From: Pempheris klunzingeri
Lineage: Eukaryota; Chordata; Actinopteri; Acropomatiformes; Pempheridae
Length of the DNA: 64,000 bases
Direction of reading: 5' to 3'
Assembly: GCF_042242105.1 (NCBI RefSeq)
Contig: NC_092014.1
Coordinates: forward strand, 2,431,374-2,495,373
In this document: piece by piece, positions 24,545 to 36,257 of the stretch
How the letters are laid out: each line of letters starts with the position of its first letter
Numbering within the stretch: the stretch's first letter is position 1
Program-made: the position numbers and the translations under genes
Notes under the pieces: generated by a model
Seen by the model: only the letters and a program-made list of their open reading frames with translations
The model's database searches: none
Told to the model about the DNA's origin: nothing

Positions 24545-26768
24545 ATGTTTTCAGTCGACTGTCTGAGGGAGTTTGTGAGCGAGCGGCTGAGCGCTGCTGC
24601 AGAGGACATATTTGGAGTTTTTAAAAAAACTGTCGCCGAGTACGAAGAAGAGATCGACCGTCAGCGCAGACTGCTGGATGTGGTCTGGAAACCCCAGGTT
24701 AAATTACGAAGATTAGGTGCGTGAGACGACATTACTTTAATAACACACACACACAGAATGTGCAACCGTCACAATGACGTCACGGCCTCTTCTAAGAGGA
24801 GTCATGGCGTCACAGCAGCAACGTTCCAACACTTGAGCCACTTCAGTGGGTGACGATCTTTTAATATATATAATATATTTTAATATATACACAATACTTT
24901 AAAACTGACTGACTGGTCTTTTCCCTTAAACTGCTGATTTGTTTACTTGCTGTCAAAAAAAAAAAAAAAAAGCTGCAAGTGAAGCTGCCTCTGGGAAAAA
25001 AATATTGATTTTAGTATAAATAAATGTTTTTATAATCTGTACATTTCAACAGCTGATGTTTTAGAAAATTGACTTATTCAGATTGAATATAATATCTGAC
25101 ACTTGCTCATGTGGGAATTCTTGAATCCATCCATCCTCTATACCACTCAGACTGGGATTTGAACCCGGGACCTTCTTGCTGTGAGGCAACAGTGCTGACC
25201 ACAGCACCACCATGCTGCCCCTAAGTCTTGAATCCTTAATGTTGAATTCCTGAATCGTTGGTCTCTCTCTAATTAAAGAGTTTGATCTAGACCTGCTCTT
25301 TATGGAAAGAGTCTTGAGATAACGCTGTTGTGAATTGGCGCTCTATAAATAAAGATTGATTGATTGAATGCTCACAGGCCTGATGAGTGATTATATATAT
25401 TATTAATGGGGTGTGTACATCTAACATCCTTTTGTGTGCACAGCGTACAAATGAGGCCCCCAAGTCCGGTTCCCTGCTGCCCTGGTCAATCTGCCTGAAA
25501 CCTGGTCCCCATATCAGAATCTATAGATTACACTGCATTGCATAACTGCATAACAGAGCACTATATTCCTTTGGTTCTCTGTCCCTCCAGAGGTCCCACA
25601 GCCACAAGTCTGTAAGGAGGAAGAGGAAGAGCAGGAGGACGAGGAGGACGAGGAGGAGGAGGAGGAGGAGGAGCAGGAGGAGCAGCTTTGTGTTGAGGAG
25701 AAGAGCTCCGGTCCAGACCCAGAGGTTAAAGAGGAGCAGCAGCAGCTTGTACTGAAGCAGGAGGCCGACACCTTCATGTTAACTCCTGTTTATGAAGAAA
25801 GTGACCACAGTGAACCGGCACCACAAAGTGACCAGCAGCTCCTCCGTTACGGCTCTCATATCGCCGAGAGCCGAGACGAGCGCAGAGACTCGGGATCAAC
25901 GAGACATTCGGAGCCAGAACCAAAGAACCAGCAGCAGAAAGGCAGAAATCACGTTAGCGATGTGGACGACCCCTCGGTGTCGGAGAGTCACGACGATACT
26001 CTCACAGGTAAAAAGCTTTTCAAATGTGACACATGTGGGAAAGACTTTAAGCATAAATCCAAATTCCAGACCCATCAAAGAGTCCACACAGGCGAGAAGC
26101 CGTACCTTTGCAAGTTCTGCGGCAAGAAGTTTGGTTATATTTCCGCACTGAACGCTCATATAAGAATCCACACGGATGAGAAACCACATTCGTGCAAAAC
26201 CTGTGGGAAGAATTTCAGACTTGGCAGCGATTTGAAAGTCCACACGAGGACCCACACGGGCGAGAGGCCGTACACGTGCAAAACATGCGGGAAGGATTTC
26301 CATTACAAGTCCAAATTGAACATACACATGAGGAGCCACACGGGCGAGAAGCCGTTCGCCTGCAAGACGTGCGGGAAGCCCTTCAGACACGCCAGCGACC
26401 TGAAGTTTCACACGAGAATCCACACGGGCGAGAAGCCGCACGTCTGCAAAACCTGCGGGAAAGACTTCCGGTTCGACAGCCAGCTGAGGGTCCACCTGAG
26501 GATCCACACGGGAGAGAAGCCGCACTTCTGCAAAATCTGCAGCAAGGAGTTTCGTTACGGCAACGATCTGAAGGTGCACATGAGAAACCACACGGGCGAG
26601 AAGCCGTACGTCTGCGCGACCTGCGGGAAGAGATTCTGCCGCGTTTCGACGCTGAAGCGACACGCGAGGATCCACGCGGACGAGAAGCCGTGCTCCTGCT
26701 CGACGTGCGGGAAGACGTTCTGTCAGACGCAGGACTTGAAGAGGCACACGAGGGTTCACATTGAATGA
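24545..26768 (+). CDS. C2H2 zinc-finger protein, nine fingers
   Basis: Coding exons 24545-24716 and 25591-26768 (phase 1), 449 residues. Exon 1 is the same length (172 coding bases) and nearly the same protein as exon 1 of the opposite-strand gene at 23.35-23.18 kb. Exon 2 encodes a long Glu/Asp run (about residues 66-90), a linker with KQEADTFMLTPVYEES, then nine C2H2 fingers from about residue 201 to the C terminus, joined by HTGEKP-type linkers. A few linkers are altered (HTDEKP, HADEKP). It is probably a nuclear DNA-binding factor. Fingers with highly similar helices suggest finger gain by internal duplication. The 3' flank shows no further exon. Confidence 0.9.
25131..25372. repeat. two dispersed repeats in zinc-finger intron
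   Basis: 25131-25223 read on the minus strand gives GGGCAGCATGGTGGTGC...GGTTCAAATCCC, a common fish tRNA-related repeat with a B-box-like motif. 25225-25372 (CTTGAATCCTTAAT ... AATAAAGATTGATTG) recurs at 55065-55233. Both look SINE-like. Confidence 0.55.
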
Positions 26769-29380
26769 ATGTTCATGTTTTTCGGTGTCTTAACAACACA
26801 GTCACACTAAAGGGAAGCGTCACACTTTCACCAACAGTGTTTCAGAATCAGCATCTTTTAAGCTCAAAGTTTCATCTTTCTCTCTTGAGCTTTCAAGTTG
26901 AACACGGACTTTAAATCCACGAAGCTCAAGTAGTGTTCAACAGCTGTGTGTGAAGTGTAGAAGGTGTTGGATGTTTTGTGCAGGAGGCCTCAGAGTGACC
27001 GTTTTATCTCCCACACAAGTGATCCGGTTAAATGTGGACATGCTTTTTATTCACTACCTCAGTTCTGCGTCTGACCAACAGACTGACTTTGATAAATGAC
27101 TTTGTTGCTGGTACACATCTCAGTCAGTCACACTGTATTTATGTTTACATGCATTACTGCACACTGTTTCTCACCAGGCTGCCTAAATGAATGTCTTTTG
27201 TTCTACTTGGACGACTTATTTACTTATTTTACACACGTGTTGAAGAATTTCACCGCCTACTACCACTCCGTCTTATTAGTATTATTATTATTATTAGTAT
27301 TATTGTTGTTGTTGTTGTTTACGCTGCGATAAAAGAACCTGATACTGAGGTCATCTGATGGTCTGATGATCTGGAGAAGCTGAGCCTCAGTGCAGGACGC
27401 CACAGGTGAGATAGTGCACCGCTGTAAACGAACCCTGCGCAGTAAAAAGTCTTCAACATGTTCATGTTCTGTCGTCGTTCACTTGTGTTGTGTTGTGTGA
27501 GTCAAACATTTTCAAGTTAGAGAGTCTTAATAAACTCTTTCACATGGCAGAAAGGCTGCAGGCTGCATCCTACGTAGTGCCCTTCAGAGACGCTTCGGCT
27601 GAAGGATTCACGCTCGTCAATATCACTAATACATTCATCTGAAGTTTATAATCCCTGTTTCGATCAACTCAGGCCACCGAAGACAGACGCAGATTAACTT
27701 CAGACATGCAAATGTGCTTAATTAAATACTTTTTATGACTTTCTATGTTTTATATTTTGCATTTGATATTTCGCACTTAAACAAATAGTTGATTTTAGAA
27801 CTTCAGTCTGAACCAGCTGGAAACAAAAACCAAATATTCTGAACAACACAACAGTTTCCTGGAATTTGAGTTTGAGGTTGTTTCGCTTGTTTCTATTTTA
27901 TATGCTTATATAATATTTACAATTATTTATTTCCTCAAGTTAGTTGTTTTCTACTTATTACCGCTCTAACGCCTGAATATTGTTTTTTTATTTAGGTGTG
28001 TGTGTGTGTGTGTTTATACATGTTACTTTAATGTATAGATGTGTGTATATATGTGAAAATGTGTGGATATATACACACTACAGGTGCAGCACAACAAAGT
28101 CAAGACGTTAGAATAACAGGAAATGTATCAATGAGATTTATTGAAATGATAAAGGTTTACCCAAAAACCCTCTGACAGATCTACAAAGAGTGCAGCAGCA
28201 GACAAAACAATTGATACAGACAATAAATCAATCGATAATGACAACGATCATCATTGAACTTATTGTACTGCTTCTTTATCCAGATTAAAAAGCAAAATCA
28301 ACAACATTTGCCCAAAAAACTCACATATAACATATTTAAAGGTTTTAGAACCGCAGATGAAAAGAAAAAACATTTTCTCATGATTATCTCATAATGATTT
28401 TTAAGAGTCACTGTGTCTTAGATAAAGTTAGAATTGTGATGATTAATCAATTAAATTGTCAACTATTAAAATTAAGAGATGCTATTTGCTGATGTGTGTG
28501 TTGGAAAGAGCATCTTTTGTGTTTGAGGAACTCTACGTTTCATATATTTAACTTGTTTTAACCCAGAAAATATTATTTACCTGAACCTCACAAACCACAA
28601 CTGATAACTGATAATAAAAGAAAACTGAAATCTATGAAGTTAACTGAGTCTATAAAGACTCAAAGCCTTCATGTGTCTGAACCATTTAGCCGTTCATTTT
28701 TTTTAGTAGCACATAATCAGAGCCGTTAAAGGAATCACCAACTATTCTGATAATTGATTAATCAGTTTAATTATGAAAAGAAAGTAAAAATTCTTTGATT
28801 TCAGCTTCTTAAATGTGAATATGTCCTGGTTTTTTACTCCTCAAGACATTTGACAACGTTGAGAAACTGATCAACGCTGTTCTCCATATTCCAGATAATC
28901 AATTAATCAAGAAGCTGTGACAGATTAATTGACAATGAAAGCAATCCCAGCAGTGTTTGTGTACACAGTGAGACTCTTTAGCCTCTTCAGGGTTAGCGTT
29001 TCTACCAAATGCGAATTTTTCCCCACAGGCGAATTGCGTACAAAGTCGATTAAAACACACGAGAAGGCGCGAAAATCGCTGCAGGCGGCGCGAATCGACT
29101 GGACAAGCCAGCTTCAACGAGCGCTGATTGGCTGTCCTGAACGTGGAGCAGCACCCAAAGCTCTGTGACACCACAGAAAGCAAACAGAAGAAGTCAGCGA
29201 GAAAGTTAGACTATGAGTCAAATCCCCCAAATGTGCGACTCATGATTGATTCTAGCTCTTCGATCGTACTTTTCTAGGAAGAAAATCACCAAGAAAAAGC
29301 CCCAGTTTAGCAGGAGGAGCAGCATCGGCTCTCCCGTCGTCGTCTTCACATCAAAAGTGATCTGAAACTGGAGCGCAGCC
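26769..29380. other. non-coding stretch between zinc-finger and SPRY genes
   Basis: It contains the presumed 3' ends of both flanking genes (convergent), a small (ATT/GTT)n stretch near 27283-27318 and a GT-rich bit near 27997. I see no exon or recognisable transposon. Confidence 0.5.
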
Positions 29381-32248
29381 TCACAGTGCACACAGAGACA
29401 CCGAGGACGAAGGCCACAGCCAGAACCCAAAGCCGGGATAAAGAGGTTCGGTGAATGTGGTGTTGAAGGTGTGGAGGTGGATCAGTTTGTCTGAGCAGAC
29501 TCTGAAGAAGGACAGAGTGCCAGCAGGGTAGTCCACAAACACCGCTACTCTGTTAGACCCAGAGGAGGAAGAGGAGGGAGAGGAGGAAGGGATGACTGTG
29601 TTTGTCTTATTGTGCCAGACGGAGTAACCACAGGCCTCGGAGCACCTGAGACTCCAGGACTGATCATTCTCCCCAAACACACAGTCATCGCCGTCTCCTC
29701 TCCGTCCGATTCCTCCATAAGTCACCGCTACGTGAACGTTTCCACTGAACTCCACCTCCCAGTAGCAGCGGCCGGTCACACCATCTGTGCAGAGCAGCTG
29801 AGGCCAGTTCTCAAACCTCTCTGGCTGTTCACAACAAGGCTGCTGCTCTCCCGCCACTGCCACCATCCTGTCGTCGTTGCACAGTTTGAGGTTTGCGCAT
29901 ATCGTGTTTGTGTCCGGCTTGAGTTCACAGGCATCTGACGGACAGAACAAGACCTGATGGGTTTATTTGTTGATTTATTAACAGGCTGACTATTTGTTTT
30001 TGGATTGAAATGACTATAAAAAGTGTTGGAATTGGTCCTGTAGCTAATTAACAAGCGACAATTGCTACAACGTGAGCATTTAGGGCAACAGCATCAGTCA
30101 AAGTAGGTCCACTAAAAGATCCCTACAGAGAGAGACCTGGAAGATCCTTTTGGTTTAACCACAAACAGCCGTTATATCGCTCTCTGCACACACACCAGAC
30201 TACATTCACAAAAACAGTGATTTTACCAGCAGAACACAGGAGCTGCTGGTCTATCGTTTCCTCCATCGGTTAGCATTGTTGTTGTTGTTTGTAGTTATTG
30301 GGTATTTGTTATTGTTTCACTTTGTGTTTTAAAGGGTTAGTTCAGATCCAACATAATATTTGTAACACAAAATAACACGAACAAAGTCCCATGTTCCGAG
30401 AGGTAAAATCCCTGTTTTAGTGAATGTAGTCTGGTGTGTGTGCAGAGAGCGATAAAACGGCTGTTTGTGGTTAAACCAAAAGGATCTTCCAGGTCTCTCT
30501 CTGTAGGGATCCTTTCCATACCAATTACACAGGACCAATCCCAACACTTTTTGTATCTATCAGATATTTCAAAACCAAAATGTGTAAACTTGGCCTCAGT
30601 TTTCCTTAAATTAGATCAAAACATGAGAATTCAATGCAGATGCAGGAGCTGTTGATTTAAACTTCTGAATCAAAGTGAGCTCATACGTACACTTCATCAG
30701 TTCGGGCCTCTGCTCTCCACCATGTTGCCCACTGGAGGAAGAGACAAGCAGTCATCATCAGTGACCAGCTGCATCCATTAAAGGACATTTTAAACAGACT
30801 CAAATCGGCTTTACATAAAAAACTGACTGCAGGACCAAGTGCATGATGGGAAATGCCCGTCTGTCATCTTAGTCATGACCACAAACACCAACTTTTGTAG
30901 GAAATCCTGATTTTCTATGTAATTGTAATATTAAAGGCTGGATTGTATCTCATAACAAACATATATTATATATGGTTTATTATAATTATAATTATTATTA
31001 TAGATTATTTACATAATGCATCTTCACAGATTCTAAATATAACTAAATCAATAAATACCTCTGTATGTCGCTGTGAGAGCACTTGGAACATTTAACAATC
31101 ATTAATAAATGCTTTTATATTAATCGTCTACGTGAGCTGTTCCTATCAGCCTGAATTGTTTGTTTTTTCAACCTCAAATTTGGACTTTTTAAAAGATATT
31201 TATTATTTATTATTATTATTTTTCCTCTCTCCTGTCGTGCTCTTTATACGTCTAAATCTTGAGTTTTGAAGATGCGTCCGTTTGTGTTGTTTGTGTGTAT
31301 TTGGCTTTTTTTTTTAACCCTTTCATGCATGAATTATGATAACCTCAGTGTTTTTATTCATCTTTTTGGCGGAAAAACAAGGTTTGAACTGTATTTTTCT
31401 TCAACCCATATTTTCTAAAGATATATTTACATGTCCACTAGTTGAAATACAGCCAGTGATGCATGATGTACACTTCAGCGGACATGTGATTAATCATAAT
31501 TTCCTCCCAATATAAAATCAATACTTGGAAAATTTAGCAAATGCATGACTCCTTAGATGTTACTTGATGTCACCATATTTTTCTTACTAAAGGTTTCTTT
31601 TTCTAGAAGGTTTGAACAGAAAAAAATTAGCAACTTCCTGTTTCTGGCTGTCTGTCGGCCATCTTGGCTTCACTCTGAGTGGATGAGATGATGCAGCAGC
31701 TTCACTGTAGCGGCTGATGTGCAGCTACGCCATCAAAACTCATGCATATACAAGAAAACAGCTTCTGAAGAGCTGCACTCTGAAGTCACCTCTATGCATG
31801 AAAGGGTTATGGATAAGTTTGGATCTCACACACTATCTATGTAACACACAACAACAACAACCCAAACAACATCCACTCTCGTGTCCTGTGAGGTTAAATT
31901 ACTGCTTTTCTGAATGGAGTCTGGTTTGAACGCCTCTGCCGGCCAGTCAAATCTCAGTTTACACCCACGTCTGTCCGATTAAATCTGAAATATGGTCACA
32001 GTCTCCTTTTCTGTTCCTGAGCGACGGCCACAGTGAAGCTGACCTTTGACCTTCTGGATTCAGCCTGTTTGACATTGGTGTGACAACATAAGCTCTTGAG
32101 CCGTATGGCCGAAACCTGATGGGTTTGTTCCTGAGACCAGTCAGAGATCCTCCTCTCACCTCGGAGCTCTGGTCCCGCCGTCGCTCACCCCACGCAGGGG
32201 GGTTCTAGAGGGACGGACTCCCCCGTTGGTGTAGTCACAGCGATCCAT
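29381..32248 (-). CDS. small PRY-SPRY (B30.2) protein with NLR-like leader
   Basis: Three coding exons: 32248-32160, 30731-30691, 29934-29381 (phases 2 and 1), 227 residues. Exon 1 encodes MDRCDYTNGGVRPS and a Gly/Arg linker resembling the leader of fish NLRC3-like and related proteins. Exon 2 is a 41-base linker exon. Exon 3 encodes a complete PRY-SPRY: ELKPDTNT at the PRY start, then PERFENWPQLL, GRCYWEVEF, SWSLRC, and a PLYPGF end. B30.2 domains bind protein ligands and form the C terminus of fish TRIM and NLR proteins. No NACHT, RING or B-box exon was found between the exons. It is therefore either a stand-alone B30.2 adaptor/decoy or a shortened relative of an NLR. Family MITEs sit in both introns. 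A candidate untranslated exon lies at 34.8-34.9 kb. Confidence 0.78.
30016..30552. mobile_element. palindromic MITE, family A, copy 3
   Basis: Ends AGTGTTGGAATTGGTCC and GGACCAATCCCAACACT mark the termini. The arms contain the family A block through CCCTACAGAGAGAGACC but are shortened. It is inserted in the last intron of the SPRY gene. Confidence 0.78.
31318..31806. mobile_element. piggyBac-like MITE, copy 1
   Basis: Short terminal inverted repeats CCCTTTCATGCAT / ATGCATGAAAGGG, flanked by TTAA on the left and a mutated TTAT on the right. TTAA targets and termini beginning CCC are typical of piggyBac. No transposase. It lies in the SPRY-gene intron. Confidence 0.75.
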
Positions 32249-32660
32249 AGCGGAGCCCACACCTTGAGACAAACACAGGAGCATCATCAGTCCCCTCTGT
32301 CAGCTGGTTACGTTCACCTGGTCACTAATTAACCTAGTTAACTAAACTTTACTCATCCTGAACTCCTCCAGGTGGACAATTCAGACTTTGCTTGTGTTTC
32401 TCCTTCAGATCCGACAGCCTGTGTGTGTTTTTGTTTATTCTAAACGTACTGGTTTTTATCTCCCTGTGTTCTGACGCCCTTGATGATGATTCAGCTTTCA
32501 CTCTGAACTTCCTCACTAACAGCAGGAGAGGAAAAAAATCCTGAAGCACTTTAGTGAATTCAAATTCCCTGATGCACATGAACGACTTTTTTCCTGCAAC
32601 TACAAATTCCACAATCACAGGCGCTTTCATTTCATTAATATATATATATGTATATATGTA

Positions 32661-33360
32661 CTACTCACTAAGAGTCAGGGATATTCGGCTTTCAGGTGAA
32701 ATTTCAGGATGAACCTAAAATGCTTTATAACCTTTCCAGGTGAACTTAATGTGACCTTCTCTAAACCTTTGAATGCACATGTCCAACTGTTCAGTGTCTC
32801 AGTACTTTCTGCACCAGCTGCTGTTCTCTAACAAGAAGCTTAACAGCAACATTCACAACAGGTTTGATCCATGAATCCACCAATACATTTCCTGCTTCAG
32901 TTAGAATTGGTATTTAAACAGTCCTCCTCATCCTGCTGTTCACATTCTGACATCATGAGACCAAGACGACACCTAACAGTTGATCAGCAGCACCTCAACA
33001 CTGGAGGCTTCAAACAGGAAGTCCTCAGACGGAGGTGTTCACTGAGCTTAGAGGGTCACAGAGTGTCATCAGGAGGTTGGAACAGTGATACAGAGACTGG
33101 AAGAGTCACAGAAAGGAGAGGAGTGGACGTCCTTTGGCCACGTCCCAATTTATTGAGACACTGACATGTTTTGTTGTGGTTTACCCTCCACTGTTGGTAG
33201 ATTTTCTTTCAATAAACTGTTTAAGATGAAGAAATCACCATTGCATGCTTCTACTTAAATGCCCTACTTTCATGATATAACATCACTGTAGCATTCACTT
33301 TTTACATTTTCCATATATTTCACCTGAAAGTCGAATATCCCTAACTTTTTGTGAGTAGTG
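32661..33360 (+). mobile_element. Tc1/mariner-type MITE, copy 1
   Basis: Bounded by TA dinucleotides with about 40-base inverted ends (CTCAC...GTCAGGGATATT...CTTTCAGGTGAAAT). It holds an uninterrupted 97-codon frame at 32871-33164 that is nearly the same in copy 2. It is assigned to Tc1/mariner from the TA flanks and the style of the termini; the frame may be a transposase remnant. Confidence 0.7.
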
Positions 33361-33486
33361 TATATTTATATATATATATATATAATCTTCACCCTTTTTT
33401 CACAGCTGCTGTTTATGGATATATACCTGTAAAAAATATTTTCACATCTGTCCCTCGTAGTTAAGTGTTTAGCCCACTAGATGGAG

Positions 33487-33488
<2 letters not shown>

Positions 33489-33555
<67 letters not shown>
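33489..33555. repeat. (CA)n microsatellite
   Basis: About 33 CA units, uninterrupted. Confidence 0.95.
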
Positions 33556-33556
<1 letters not shown>

Positions 33557-34780
33557 GCTGTTCTTTATAAAACACCTCTGGTTTAGCCACCATGTGGTTC
33601 TTTGGAGGCTCTCCACTGTTTCAACATTCAAGATGTTTATTGTCATATGCACAGAAAAGGTTCCCCCATCACTGAACAAATACTATGTAGTAGACTATAA
33701 CAACTATAACAACACAAACTAAGCAAGTTATAACACTCTTAAACTTAAATAAAGAGCTTAAATAAATGAGTAAGCAGTATAATAAACTATAACAATACAA
33801 CACCTGAGCAGCAGCAGTGAGTATAAAGTGCACAGTGCATGTGAACAGCTTATCTTATCTTATCTTAGCTGGGGAAAGAACCTTTAAGGAGACTCTACAG
33901 CACCAAAAGCTTCCCTGTGATTCTGATTAATAAGCCAAAGAACCACTGTTTTGTCCAGTGAGCATGTCACAGGTGTACGGAGACACCTGGATGCAGCGCT
34001 GGAGGCATGAAGCCAAAAAAAAAGTTTGATTTCATGAGTGTAGAAGTTACCTGGATCTTCTGGGGACTCTGCTTATTGTCTGTAAGCTTGTTTTTTTGTG
34101 TGTGATGGAGGGAGGGGGGTTGTGTTTGTTGTATATTGATGTTTAAAAGAACTTCAAGGAAAGTTTAAATCACAGAAAATGGGGATAAAATGATTCAACC
34201 GTGTGGCTCCTCCAGATTTTCCACCTGTTATCGGACTGAAAGGATCTGTGACTCCTTCAGCACTTTAGTTTCACTTGGGAAAAGTTTCCATTTGACAGAA
34301 AGTGCTCTTGTTATTGGCGCTTTTAAAGGAACAGTGCAACACCAAATGATCAGTCCCATTTAGCTCCACAGAGCTGGAGGACATGAACAGGCCTGCGCCC
34401 ATATTCTGGTTTTTACGGTAGCTGGGAATCAGTTTCACTTTTATCTCCAACAAACAAACAAACAAACAAAAGCCTGGAAGAACAAAGAGGCCTGAAGCAG
34501 ACAGACAGGCTTTTTAAAACAGACTTTTTTCTAAACATTTACTGAACTTTGCATCAAAAACAAGTTGTTGACAAGCATAAATAGCGTCTTACTTACTTTT
34601 AACCAACTTTCACTAAAGCACGAGAGGAGGAAAAACAGCAGCTCTGAGTAAAACTAGTTTCACGTCCTGTTCAGCTTCTTTAATGTCACTGTTCAGGACA
34701 GGAAATTATCAATAAATGCAAGTGAAAGTTTCCAGCCGTCGTCTAAAGAGCTGCAGAGACACGAAGACACACTTTTACCT

Positions 34781-34930
34781 GTTCGGTCCGCAGAGAGAGA
34801 ACAAAGTGCGTCACAGCACCGCAGAGTCCAGGTGGAAGTCAGGAGAGAGTCTGTCTGTCTGTCTGTCTGTCTCCCCTCCCTCCCCCTCTGACTCCCCCCT
34901 TTCCTCTCTCCCTCACCGAAGTTAGACAAG
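34781..34930 (-). other. candidate untranslated first exon of the SPRY gene
   Basis: The minus strand shows a good donor ACAG/GTAAAA at 34781. The preceding GC-richer DNA contains a (GTCT)n tract. It could supply the 5' UTR for the ATG exon at 32248. The assignment is by position only. Confidence 0.4.
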
Positions 34931-34997
34931 TTACGAAACTACGGAAGTGAAGCCACATCCCAGAACTAACTGGGATTAGTTCCCTGTTTATATTGTT

Positions 34998-35170
34998 GCT
35001 GCTGTAACAAGAAAATTTCCCCCTATGGGGGATAAAATAAAGAAAGTCTAAGTCTAAGTCTAAGTCTAACAGCAATTAACAGCACGAAGTGAATTAAATG
35101 AGACACTTTGTACTTTGTGTTGTACTGTAACTGATTTCCTTCAGGATCAATAAAGTTGATCTGATCTTAG
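34998..35170 (+). mobile_element. two adjacent retroelement-like 3' tails
   Basis: 34998-35070 (GCTGCTGTAAC, CCCCCTATGGGGG stem, ATAAAATAAAG, then (AAGTCT)n) and 35119-35170 (CTGTAACTGATTTCCTTCAGG, ATCAATAAAG, then TGATCT). Same family as elsewhere in the window. Confidence 0.55.
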
Positions 35171-35347
35171 ACTCATTAATTAGAAGCATGTCTCAGTTAA
35201 GATGTGGGGGCTGCAGCTGTTAGTTAGTTAGTTAGTTAGTTAGTTAGGAAACATCAGCGACCCTGAATCAGTCTGAAGGTGACAACAGGTGAACTGTGGA
35301 GGTTCAGCCAGACAGGAAGTGGTTCACTACAGGAGGTAACCTGCAGC

Positions 35348-35530
35348 CTAACCTCTAACCTCTAACCTCTAAACTTAACCTCTAACCTCTAAACTTAACC
35401 TCTAACCTCTAAACTTAACCTCTAACCTCTAACCTCTAAACTTAACCTCTAACCTCTAACCTCTAAACTTAACCTCTAACCTCTAAACTTAACCTCTAAC
35501 CTCTAAACTTTAACCTCTAACCTCTAACCC
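35348..35530. repeat. CTCTAAC-based minisatellite
   Basis: Alternating CCTCTAAC and CCTCTAAACTTAA units in tandem, about 180 bases. A short (GTTA)n tract lies at 35221-35247. Confidence 0.9.
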
Positions 35531-35581
35531 TCATCCCCTGATCTACATCTCCATACTGTAGTTATGTTCATAGTGTAAATA

Positions 35582-36257
35582 CAGGGTTCACTAAAGTCAG
35601 GGATATTTGACTTTCAGGTGAAATATATGGAAAATGTAAAAAGTGAATGCTACAGTGATATTATATCATGAAAGTAGGGCATTTAAGTAGAAGCATGCAC
35701 TGGTGATTTTATTCATCTTAAACAGTTTATTTAAAGAAAATCTACCAACAGTGGAGGGTAAACGAGGGTAAACGTAAAATTGGGATGTGGCCAAAGGACG
35801 TCCACTCCCCTCCTTTCTGTGACTCTTCCAGTCTCTGTATCACTGTTCCAACCTCCTGATGACACTCTGTGACCCTCTAAGCTCAGTGAACACCTCCGTC
35901 TGAGGACTTCCTGTTTGAAGCCTCCAGTGTTGAGGTGCTGCTGATCAACTGTTAGGTGTCGTCTTGGTCTCATGATGTCAGAATGTGAACAGCAGGATGA
36001 GGAGGACTGTTTAAATACCAATTCTAACTGAAGCAGGAAATGTATTGGTGGATTCATGGATCAAACCTGTTGTGAATGTTGCTGTTAAGCTTCTTGTTAG
36101 AGAACAGCAGCTGGTGCAGAAAGTACTGAGACACTGAACAGTTGGACATGTGCATTCAAAGGTTTAGAGAAGGTCACATTAAGTTCACCTGGAAAGGTTA
36201 GAATGCATTTTAGGTTCATCCTGACTGCTGAATATCCCTGACTTTTAGTGAGGAGTG
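35582..36257 (-). mobile_element. Tc1/mariner-type MITE, copy 2 (inverted)
   Basis: Same element as 32661-33360 in the opposite orientation, flanked by TA on both sides, with the related frame at 36057-35731. Together the two copies form a large inverted repeat around 33.4-35.6 kb. Confidence 0.72.

Noticed and set aside
25896-26759. 287-codon minus-strand frame opposite the nine-finger exon
   Set aside because: Antisense to a repeated HTGEKP array; its periodicity is that of the zinc fingers.
30691-32160. Hidden NACHT exon between the SPRY gene exons
   Set aside because: No long open frame exists there; the interval is taken up by a MITE and AT-rich sequence.
33465-33722. Thr-His repeat frame
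   Set aside because: Translation of the (CA)n microsatellite.
35348-35530. CTAACC-like array resembling interstitial telomeric repeats
   Set aside because: The unit is CCTCTAAC / CCTCTAAACTTAA, not CCCTAA; it is an ordinary minisatellite.
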